Source: Phaeoceros laevis (taxonomy: Eukaryota > Anthocerotophyta > Anthocerotopsida > Notothyladales). Taken from it: a DNA stretch of 42,298 nucleotides. The stretch is taken from assembly GCA_049999765.1 (NCBI GenBank), contig JBNGIQ010009217.1, positions 42,545 to 84,842 on the forward strand, written 5' to 3'. The translations under genes were made by a program, and so were the position numbers. The notes under the pieces are model-generated. The model ran no database searches and had not been told where the DNA came from. It worked only from the letters and a program-made list of their open reading frames with translations. Positions 18,601 through 27,375 of this stretch are shown here, in pieces (position 1 is the stretch's first letter; each line of letters starts with the position of its first letter).

Positions 18601-19626
18601 GGGAGTGTCGAGGATGCTCGCCGTGTGTTTGACAAACTTCCAGAGAGGAATGTTGCGACATGGGCTGCGATGATTGCAGGTTATGCCCAGCAGGGATCGG
18701 GTCAGGAAGTCCTTAATCTCTATAGTCGTATGCAACAGGAAGGCCTCTCTGCCCGAGATTCCGTTACATTTGTGTACCTCCTCCAGGCATGTGCAGTTGA
18801 CGCATGTTTACCTTTGGGAAAGCAGCTCCATGCAGAAGTTCAGGAACGAGGGATGCAGGCTGATGTGTATGTGGGAGCTGCATTAGTAAACATGTACGCT
18901 AAGTGTGGGAGCATGTCGGAGTCGCAGCAGGTGTTTGATTCCTTGCCTAACAGAAATATTGAGGCATGGGGTGCACTGATTGGTGGATATACCCGCCAAG
19001 GAAATAGTGAGGTTGTGTTTGACTTGCTTGACAGGATGAGATTGGAGGGCATAGAGCCTAATGGTATCACGTGTCTCAGTGTGCTGACAGTGTGCAGTCA
19101 TGTGGGTCTGGTGAACAAAGGCCGGAAGTACTTTGAGGACATGAGAACAGCTTATGGGATCAGTCCAACAATCGAGCACTACACATGCATGATGGATCTC
19201 CTAGGCCGTGCAGGTCATTTGGAGGAGGCACTACAGATGGCTAGGACGATGCCTTTCCCACCTAATCGTGTGGTGTGGCACACACTTTTAGGGGCTTGCC
19301 TGAAGTGGAACAATGTTGAGATTGGCCAACAGGCTTTCGGGTTTGCAGTGAGCTTGGATGGAAAAGATGCTGCAGCTTATGTATTGATGTCCAACATATA
19401 TGCAAGGTCTCAGATGTGGGAAGAGGCAACCGAGGTGCAGGCAAGGAGGAAAAACCTTGGGGCATGGAAAAAGCCAGGCCAGTGCTGGTGGACTGACGTG
19501 GGTGGAGTTATGCACAGATTTGTCGTTGGGGAGACTAGGCATCCTCAGAAGCAAGCTGTCTACGGAAGGCAGGAACGGCTTGGCTTGACAAGAAGGCGGG
19601 AACGGCTCTTTAGAAGGACGGAATAA
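15640..19626 (+). CDS. PPR protein with about ten PLS triplets, WW-type PG box, DYW lost
   Basis: I chose the first in-frame ATG (15640), giving 1328 residues. The frame is open upstream to 15445 but holds no ATG, and a 4-bp deletion has disconnected the ancestral start, so targeting is uncertain. The N-terminus carries a PDF-like block (ADASQWWDNRWSK, HPHFKHKTSK, TPAWVDS). About ten PLS triplets follow, against six in its closest relatives, with strongly homogenised units such as WTAMIAGYAQQGMGQEAL. After E repeats comes PGQCWWTDVGGVMHRFVVG, the doubled-Trp PG box. The frame then degenerates into Arg-rich residues and stops, with DYW remnants downstream. It would bind RNA but not deaminate. 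It may be a dying gene or one that works with a separate DYW protein. Confidence 0.85.
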   Translation: MHPEVLQDVLRQELFADASQWWDNRWSKVTSRHPHFKHKTSKVALWLTSRQTPAWVDSDAGRKRPPDSIATSVQGHGAVGMCRMLCEDERPTDDLDAVNLLVQRGCHAPKNIFYRVLKRCIANKDLVLGRRVHALTVESGYEGDAFLATQLITLYASQGRLQEATRVFLKVSMPNAYNWASIIFAYARHGEAALAIRLYKEMRESAVQPDNRIYVAVVKACAAAGDLVAGKEVHAHILSSPRKPDIFVQTALLTMYAKCGCIEDARNIFDRLSDRNVVTWTAMIAGYAQQGMGQEALGLYDSMSRDGLSPPDSVTFVCLLQACASVGVGALHHGQQLGAQIAERGLQDNVVLGGSLVNMYAKCGSLKDARIVFDRLPERNVVTWTTMIAGYVQHGMGQKALSLYRRMQQEGLYPRCSVAFICLLQACARVGAGALHEGKALHAQIEKQRLQADVVLGCSLVNMYAKCGSLADARGVFDILPVKNMVTWNAMIAGYVQHGRGQEALTLYDSMQQEGLCPPTSATFVCLLQACPSIGVGALHKGKQLHAQIEEQALQYDVVIGGSLVNMYVKCGSVEDARGVFDRLQDRNIVTWTAMIAGYSQQGMGREALILYTNMQQEGLSPPDSITIVCLLQACASVGVEALLEGKQLHAYIKEQGLQNDVVLGGSLVNMYAKCNSIVDARSVFDSLPDRSVVTWTAMIAGYAQRDMGQEALNIYSSMQEEGLSPPDSVTFVCLLQACASVGIEALLQGKQLHAHIKEQGLQDDPVLGCSLVNMYANCGSVEDAHSVFDRLSDRNVETWTVMIAGYAQLGMVEEAFILYTHMQQDGRCPPNSVTFVCLLQACASVGVVALQQGKLLHAHVEEQGLQDDVVLGGSLVNMYVKCGSVDDARSVFDRLTNRNVITWTAMIAGYAHDGMGHEALSLYNTMQQEGLSPPDSVTFLCLLQACASVGSKALDDGKQLHAQIEEQGLQDDVVLGGSLISMYWRCGSVEDARRVFDKLPERNVATWAAMIAGYAQQGSGQEVLNLYSRMQQEGLSARDSVTFVYLLQACAVDACLPLGKQLHAEVQERGMQADVYVGAALVNMYAKCGSMSESQQVFDSLPNRNIEAWGALIGGYTRQGNSEVVFDLLDRMRLEGIEPNGITCLSVLTVCSHVGLVNKGRKYFEDMRTAYGISPTIEHYTCMMDLLGRAGHLEEALQMARTMPFPPNRVVWHTLLGACLKWNNVEIGQQAFGFAVSLDGKDAAAYVLMSNIYARSQMWEEATEVQARRKNLGAWKKPGQCWWTDVGGVMHRFVVGETRHPQKQAVYGRQERLGLTRRRERLFRRTE

Positions 19627-19915
19627 CGATATGTACCACGGATCTCGAGGCCCGAACAGGTTGTCCCCATAACGAAGAAAGAAGGATGTGTGCCGCATGG
19701 TCGGAAGGAGCCGAGTTGTGTGAATCAGCAAGAACCTTGCCTTCTCATATGCTCTGAACAGGACACCCGAGAGGTCACCCGTACTTATTGGTTATGCCCT
19801 CAGCTGCGGGTGTGTGGGATTGTAACACAGCCACAGCTAACAAAACTGGGGCAGCTATCACGGAAATTGCTTCCATGCGTACAAAGTTGGAAAATGTTCG
19901 AGTTTGGCTGTCTGG
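19627..19915 (+). pseudogene. Decayed DYW domain following the ten-triplet PPR gene
   Basis: After the stop at 19626 the nucleotide sequence still aligns by eye with the intact DYW coding region of the 31724-34738 gene. Recognisable blocks are AAGAAAGAAGGATGTGTGCC (the KKEGYLP region), GAGTTGTGTG (ELCG), CTCATATGCTCTGAACA (AYALNK), GCGGGTGTGTGGGATTGTAA (RVCVDCH with a deletion) and CACAGCCACAGCTAACA. Several small indels break the frame. This is the former catalytic domain of the upstream gene. Confidence 0.82.
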
Positions 19916-20154
19916 GGAGCACTGCTTCCTCTCGCCACCAAGCTTGGTAGAGCGCTATTCTTTCTCAACTCATTCTTTCTCAATTTCTCAACCCGGCCAA
20001 CATCTTTTACCTCCTAAATTTAGCAGATATATCCAGAAAGCAAGTGCCAATTAAGCAAGTGAAGTTCTGATGGCTGGGCCTTGTTTGTGTGCAAGAGCAA
20101 ATCCAGTCACAGTATTGGTGCCTTGTGAAGGGGAGCGTGCTGCTGGGAGCTTTG

Positions 20155-20665
20155 GGTCACCATTTTTCTCACCTCCAAATGCTGTTACATTTGTATGGCA
20201 TGTTCGATTCCAAGCAGTTGTTTGATTCATTACCTGAAAGAACCATTGAGGCATGGAACGCACTGATGGGCGGATACACTTCTCAAGAAGATAGGGAGGT
20301 TTTGTTTGACTTGCTCGACTGGAGCACACAGCCAAATGGCATCAGGCTTGTCAGTCACGTGGGTCTAGAGGAAGTACTCAAAAACTCTTGTTAGTGTGTG
20401 CTGTCATGTGGGTTGCCGGTGCCAGCTAATGGTGCAGTGTGGCGTATGCTGTTAGGCGCTTGCCAGGCAACAGGCTGTTGAGTTTGCACCGGACTTGGAT
20501 GATAAGATTCTGCAACTTGGGTCTGGATGTCCAACATTTATGCGAAGGGCTGGTATGTGGGAGGAGGCAAACGAGGTGCAGGCAAGGAGCGTGACATGTG
20601 GTGCATGGAAGAAGCCAGGCCAGTGTTGGTGGGGCTTGGTTCAGGCTTTGGCAAAGACCGAGGTC
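20155..20665 (+). pseudogene. PPR pseudogene fragment (last repeat, E domain, PG box)
   Basis: A shortened copy of the WW-type gene 3' half. In pieces it reads FDSKQLFDSLPERTIEAWNAL and GGYTSQEDREVLFDLLDW, then PNGI and SHVGL. After deletions, AGMWEEANEVQARS and GAWKKPGQCWW follow in another frame. Most of the E region (DYGI...LLGRAG) is missing. It lies directly after the ten-triplet gene and its DYW relic, so it is probably the remnant of a further tandem copy. Confidence 0.85.
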
Positions 20666-22434
20666 CATGGGATGGAGGAATTCGAAACATGTGGAAACCA
20701 ACCCATCAACCTGGACTCTGATTTCATTGGAGAGGCTTACTTTACAACCGTATTTTCTCTGCATACTTGGCATTGCAGATTAAAGCACTCCATACTGGAA
20801 TTGCTACGCAAGTCAATAGGATGAGCGAGGTCCATCATCTGTGCTGATTAGTTACCTTTGTAAGATTAAGCTGAATAAAGAGCTCTGTCTGGTGAAGGGG
20901 CCTCTCGGATCTCACGTAGGGCCGGTGCTGAAAAGTTAACAACTGGAACGGCTTAGGTCAAGACCATTGTTCTATATGACTGATAACAATTGTGCCTTGA
21001 AAAAAGAAAGGGTTCGACCACAACATACTGACCCAAAGATCCTAGCCACAATTCCATTGATGAAATAGCAGCTAGGAGATGGACTGGGTACTATTGTAAT
21101 ATGGTTAAATCATATTAGACATAGTATAACTCAAAATCTTTCTGCCTCTAATTGAGAAGGGAAGATTCATGGGCAAATCCTCACAAAGTGCTCTTCTTTC
21201 TTTTTTGCTTGAGTTTATTTTGTTTCCTCTGTGACAGTTTTTATTCTTCGTCTTGTAGATGTGTTTTAAGCTGTTCCTATTCGTAAAGTGGTTAATTTCG
21301 AGCTATAAACACTTTGAACTTTGATCACTCATTCACATCACTCATTCCAATCAATGAGAGGCTACTTTTTGGATAACTCCAAGGTTTCTCAATTTGTAAC
21401 GCTAGTTAGTTTTTGCTCTATTTTGCCAGCCAGATGAAAAGCCAAATTCTATACAGGTAACTTAAGTAGTTTTTTATTCTCTTTATACATAAAAAATATA
21501 ATTAAATTATTTATGCATTTTTTATTTCGAGGATTGAGTACTATGATTAGTAAAAGGACATGATTCCCATAATCTATTGAATATATTAGCTACATCTCAA
21601 GAGCGACCCGGCAGAAATAGAATGTGTACTTAAGTCAGTTCATTGTCATGCAGGGATGGAATTTGAAGAGAGGTCAAAGAGTGAAGGGACAGTATTCAAA
21701 TATTCCACACTACTTGCTGACACTCTAGCAACAGCTAAGATAATTATAGGTATATATTCAATATATAAAATGATCCACTAATTTTAATACACTGTATTTT
21801 GCTGGAATCGAGTCTATCATTAAAATAATGATATGCTATATTTTATTGCATTTTTAGGACATCAATAAAACTATATCATGACTTAAAGATCATTAATAAC
21901 AACCCAAAAGTTGACATATACCATGGTGCTGAAGAAATCATTTCTCTTTGCAAAAATATCCTTTGGCGCAATACAAAGCTTGTACTCTAATAATATATTG
22001 ACATTGACAAAAAAGGGCTCATTTGAAAATTATTACACTTGCTTCATAAGTAATTATCAATCACTATGTAACTAATGAGCTTCTTAAAAATAGAGGTCAT
22101 GTCCAGTAGTAAAAGATGCACTTTAACCAAGATGAATGAAGTGCATTTACTAAACAAAAGTACACATGTCAAGGCCAAACTTACCAAGTACTTCATAGGT
22201 TCTATGATATATTCTACCAATCCTCGTGATATATGCTAAGATACGAGTTGCTTTTCCCTTTCCTTGGTAAGAATTCTAGGAATATATCAATCCAACTTGA
22301 TAAACAAAATCATAATCAATTTTCAAAACATCAACAGAATAGACGTCATTTTATAAATGTACAAAGGCTAATAACAGAGCTCCTCCAAATTACAAAAGCG
22401 CAAGCTTTATGAGGTTGATGTGGAGAGCATTTTA
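20666..22434. other. AT-rich intergenic region
   Basis: About 1.7 kb of markedly AT-rich sequence, most clearly from 21100 to 22350, without a convincing ORF or RNA gene. It separates the PPR tandem block from the 3' end of the KH-RING gene, whose 3' untranslated region must lie at the right side. I see no terminal repeats or transposase that would make it a recognisable element. Confidence 0.55.
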
Positions 22435-25400
22435 TCAAACAGATGCCTCTGGAACCCAATTCCATGAGTGGTATGAAGAGCCATTGAACTTAGCTTGTAT
22501 TGGAGGACGATACGCTCCTCCATTGTTGCTAGCTGAGATTAGCCCTACACTTGTTCCTCGAGATGAATTGCCCATATTTCCACAATGATGCAAGCCCACA
22601 ATCCTTTCTTTACAAAGGGGACAATTGATAAGTCCCTGTACACAATTCAAACAAAACGGTGTGTGCCCACATGCCTGAAAAAATACCCAAGATAGTTTGC
22701 TTGTTAGGTAAGTCCATGCATAGTCTTGCAACACCTAGCTTATAAATACAAAAGTAGAACTTCAAAAGTAAAACGCATATGGGTTTAAACGTCAATGCAT
22801 AGCAAACAAAGCCATATGGTTTCAGATTAAGAAGAAGCAATTTCATCTTCTTTAACTAATTTAGGTATAAGTTGTTGGCACCAATTTAAGACTCACTTTT
22901 GCAAGAAAAAAGGATAAGAGTATAAGAATTATGATGAACAAATTTTTATAATCTTCTATGCCTTTCATCCTTGACAAAGTTAACAGCTTCAAACATATCA
23001 AAATATCAAATTCTATCAATTTGAAAGCTTATGATAGTGGTTGATTATTACCATAAGTCGCACTCCACCCGGTTGCTCAAGACAAATAACACACAGTTCC
23101 TCTGAATCAACTTGGTTGTGTCCATAGAGACTATGTTCTGACAATTTCGAGGTTGCTCCAACATCACTAGAAGGTGTCATGGCAAAAGGAAATGCCGGCA
23201 AATTCTCTTGGAGAAAATCACTTTGCTGAAAGTCAAAATGGCTAGTATCTGGAGCCACAACTCCACAACTTGATGCGCTTGAGCTCAATAAGCCTTCCTT
23301 GTTGGAGCTTGTTTCCAAACGGCAATCAATCTGGTTGGATACATCGATAGGGATTGTATGTGCACCATTCCCAAAGATCCTGAAAAGGCTAGATCCAAGA
23401 TGGAATGTTGCAGATCCAGATCCAAATCCACCAATCCCTCCCCCATTGTTAATTCCCCTTGAACCTATATTACCATGGTCACTTACATGACTGCCAGAAA
23501 TGTTGCTATTGTGTCCATTAAGGACATCTGACCAAAGGCTCACTCCCAGTTGGGCACTGTTGGCTTGAGATGTCAACTCAAGGGTTGCTAGTGTGGAGGT
23601 AGGTGCATTGATGGTGGCTACTCCTAGAGACTGATTGCCCTTTTTTTGTTCCATCTCAAGGGCTCCCACAATACGGTTATGTTGCAATAGCCTTTGCTCC
23701 AAGCGAACTTGTTGTAGAGCTTGCTCTAAGGAGGCCATTGACTGATGTAGTCCTTGGTCACTAAGCCCAAATTCAACTCCAGACCCCAGTGTTTCATCAA
23801 CTTCAAGCTCATGATGACATGGTTGTTGACGTGAAACCACTGGTGTCACTTGTGTAGTTTGTGGCCGATGCAATTGTGGATGAGGTTGATGATGCCAATC
23901 AAAAAGGCTACCAAGTTGTTGAGGACCACCTTCTGCTCTTGATTGCATTGCAATGGAACGATTCAACACACTTTTCTGGCCCCCATCTTGCGAGTATAAA
24001 CTAGAGCCACCCTGACTATGACTCTGCATTGTAGTTTGCCCTTGGTGTGATGTTGATTGAGTTGCAACCAGATGGTCGTGTTGTTGCGCATGCAAGTGTT
24101 GCAACCATACATGATGAGTAGTGAAAGAAAGTTGGGCTTGGGCTTGTGCGACAGCAGCAGCTTGGGCTGCTATGTCCACAAGACAACCTCCATCAACATT
24201 GGTGGCTTCAATGCCACCTTTAGTGGAATTTGTAGAAGAAGCCGGAGGTTCTAAGTTGGAACAACCATCAGCATTGATGGCAAATGCCTTCCTAGGAGGA
24301 GGTTGGTAATAGAATTCAACCCCACTGATCATGTGCTCTCTTTGCACGAATTCACCCCTCCTCTTGCAATCACACAACTCCTTATACTTTGATACTGCTT
24401 GCTCTATTAGAGTTGCTGCAGCTTGAACCACTCCTTTCTTGCCTTGTATGCGGAAAAGACGAAGTGGGATAGAATCCAGACGGCAGGATTCTGTCCAAGA
24501 TTGTACAATGGCTCCCGTCACCTGGTACTCGGAAAAATTAGTCAATTATAAACATTAAACATGTATGCATGACCAGCTCTTGGGGACAAACCATGTAACA
24601 CATTAAATAATGATTGGTTGCCACAAATAGCATAAGAATGTAAATCTAATCTTAAGCACAAAATTCTTTGATGCCCACTCATAGGTAGGTGTAATGGAGA
24701 ATGGTCAATAGCAAAATGATCCAGTCCATACCAGAAATGAGGGAAGGAAGGAAGAATGTTCAATAGCAAAGTTATCTAAAAGTAACACTAGAAACCTGGA
24801 AGGGAGGAACTTGGCCACAACCTTGTTGGATGCTAGCCAACATAAACAACAGCAACCCAAAAGGACACACATGCAAAGCTTGATTAGTCCCCGTGGACGT
24901 TAATATAATTTCTTCTTCTTCTTCTTCTTATGTGTAGTCTAAATGTTCTCCTTCTGTCTTTTCACGTCGGCAAGACCCACTTATACATACAGGTAGGAGG
25001 AATGTGGAAGGAAAGAAATGGAGACATCCGAGACTGCTGCTGATTTTTCGTGAAGAACGAGGGACGGAAGTGGAAGTTGTCACGCACATGCTGTTAGCAC
25101 ACTGCTTGCCCCATGAAAAATAAGCTTGCAGGGTGTGATGGGAGACACGACCGAACCTGTCCTATGAGGCGCGCTGAGATGCCCCTGGCACCGATGACAA
25201 AACCAGCGGCAAGAAGAGTGACGCGCATAAGCGCTTGAGTGCCTGCTGCCTGGTATTCTGTGCTGACAACGCGGTGGTCTTCCAAAGGCAGCAGGGGGTG
25301 GGAGTCAATGACGGCCCCGCTTCTTGGTCCCCTTGCCAGGCGTCTCCTGCTCTCAACCGCAGCTCTCATGCTTTGCTGCTGGGCCTGCTTGGCTCTCTGT

Positions 25401-26554
25401 GTCTCCTTGTTGCCTCTCCACCCGCCTACTGCAACACCTGCATCCTTATTGCTGCCACGCCCTGAGTGCAGCTTGGAATTTGGCGCTACCGTGGAAGCCG
25501 TCTCCGCAGCTTGGTCCGAATGCCGACCACCGGCCATGACCACGGCAATGTGGTGGTGCTCACTGCCTGGTGCTGCAAGTGCTGGTATCTTGGATCCTCT
25601 GCTGAGCCTGGTACTGTGTAAAGAATCCCTAGGTACGGAATTGCAGCTAGCATGGTCACTCAACTGCTGCTGCTGCTGGTATGCCTGGGACAAAGAAGTG
25701 GCAGAAGTAGGAAGTGGCAAGGGAGAATGGACAGTGTGGATGGCCATGGAGCGCAAAGATCCGAGGGAAGGTTGTTGGCCATGAGTGGAGGAGGCGGGAT
25801 CGTTTGCCGCTGTTGTGCCTACACCTACTAGTTTCAACTGCCTAGCGTCTTCTTCGCAGCGCTGCCGTTCCAGACGCTGCAAACGCTGCTGCTCCACTAG
25901 CACATCGATTTCCTGTCAATCGGTGGACAGAGGACCGCGAGCAGATTCAGAACCAGCCAGTCACACCAGAGATCCGATGGTGCAAGAAATCCAGTGATCA
26001 CAAAGTTCTTCCAAAGCCTACGTGTTAAAAACGAGGCTGTGAGGCGGGCAGACGACGTCCTGTGGTGGACGCGGACATGCAATGACCAGATCGAGATTGC
26101 AAGGAAGCATGCACAGCATCGAACACAACATTTTTTTTCCCTATCAAGGATTCTAATGTTTTCTGCAGGCGGGACATGGAGCAACGCGGAGACGGACAAG
26201 TCTGCTTCTGAATCGATGCACAAGAAGAGAACTTCAAGGAAGAATGGGAACTAGCTAGGACCTGAAGAAAGGAAGGAAAGAACAAGGAAGGAGAGAAGCG
26301 CATGCATATCTTACCAGGCGCTGCAACCGCTCTTGCTCCTCCGCACGCAATTTCAAGGTTCGAGCTTGCGCTTTACGCCTCTGAGCTGCTTCCCTCTTGA
26401 GCTTCTTGAGGGAGGGGGATGTCGTGGCCGCACTGCCCCCTGCATTTGCATTGACTGCAGAGGACGGACCGGCCGCGGCTAATTTCTCCATGGCGACCAT
26501 ATGCTGCTGCTGCTGGGCTAGGCCGCTGTTATTCCCTGTCCCGGGTGCTCCCAT
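22435..26554 (-). CDS. KH-domain plus RING-finger (C3HC4) protein, probable RNA-binding E3 ubiquitin ligase
   Basis: Four exons join in phase 0 at GT-AG sites: 26315-26554, 25157-25912, 23052-24521 and 22435-22674, giving 901 residues. The ATG is at 26554. Residues ~50-105 are Lys/Arg/Glu/Gln-rich and likely coiled-coil (QRRKAQARTLKLRAEEQERL, then VEQQRLQRLERQRCEED). A KH-like segment spans the exon 2/3 join: RVTLLAAGFVIGARGIS, then ARLIGQVTGAIVQSWTE, with a GxxG-type GARG loop. A conserved block follows (RLFRIQGKKGVVQAAATLIE). The long middle is Gln/Ser/His-rich and low complexity. The C-terminus has a RING: CVIC (809-812), CGH (824-826), CLNC (830-833) and CPLC (840-843). A KH then a RING recalls animal MEX3-type RNA-binding ligases in layout only. 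Substrate and location are unknown. Confidence 0.87.
24911..24929. repeat. Short TTC/GAA microsatellite in an intron
   Basis: Six consecutive TTC-type triplets lie in the intron between exons 2 and 3 of the KH-RING gene. No function is implied. Confidence 0.85.
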
Positions 26555-27375
26555 CTACTCCTGCGCACGCACAATTGGCCTTGAGCTGCTTCGCGACGCA
26601 AGAAAACAGATAGCTCATGACATGAAGCTCCGAGTGAAGAAACATGGGAGAGGAGGCTCACCGCGCCACCCGCCGACGGGTGATTGCCAGAAGAAAACAG
26701 CCAAGGCACAATAACGATTGCACAAGAAAGCACGCGTGCCAGACCAAGTTGAAGTTGGAGGTTCTACTAGTCTAGTAGGATCGATAGCCTAGTGGTGATA
26801 GGGCCAAGTTCAAGTTGAACCGACTGATGAGGGGCCCCAAGTGTAGTACAGTACTAGACTAGCTACTAGGTCCAGTGTTAAGGGCGAGGAGGGCGGGAGA
26901 GACAAGACGCCTGCATGTAAGTTGGCCATGGCAAGAAAAGCCCGGGCCCAGACGAGACGAGCGACCGACCATCAAATATGTCATTCACATCCTTCCCCAA
27001 CAACAATGCTCATCATCATCAGGCTGCCTGCTGGCTGTTGTGGACCTCGACGGCAGGACCTGTCCTTGCTTTTTATTAGTGAAGCTGCCTTTGTAGTTTA
27101 TTGTAATAACAACCCCACCGTCAATAAAGTTCCTTCCTTCCTCCAAAAAGAAGAAGAAACACATCACGGTAGTACCTAATGCAGTGGTCTGGCAGGCTGG
27201 GACTCTGGGCAGATGGAAGGAGCGCCACTGCTACTACTAATTGATTGTAGTCTATTCCTAAGTGCTGTTGCACCAGCGGCTTACAGTTGCAACAATCCTT
27301 GAAAAACGTCACGGTGGAGCCTGGCTCTCCACACTATCATGTTTCGAGCGCCGCTGGCTGTTCCCCTCGTCACTG
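26555..27375. promoter_or_regulatory. Divergent intergenic region between KH-RING and KP-type PPR genes
   Basis: About 820 bp lie between two divergent start codons (26554 minus, 27376 plus), so both promoters must be here. At 26764-26778 there is a perfect 7-bp inverted repeat with a one-base spacer (CTACTAG-T-CTAGTAG). The PPR frame is open back to 27262 without an ATG. An ATG at 27339 in another frame opens a 62-codon ORF overlapping the PPR start, which could act as an upstream ORF. Confidence 0.5.

Noticed and set aside
25239-25784. 181-codon plus-strand ORF
   Set aside because: It is antisense to exon 2 of the KH-RING gene and has no recognisable motif.
26764-26778. Perfect inverted repeat as a transposon end or terminator
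   Set aside because: It has only 7-bp arms, with no partner copy or target-site duplication found. I noted it as part of the intergenic region only.
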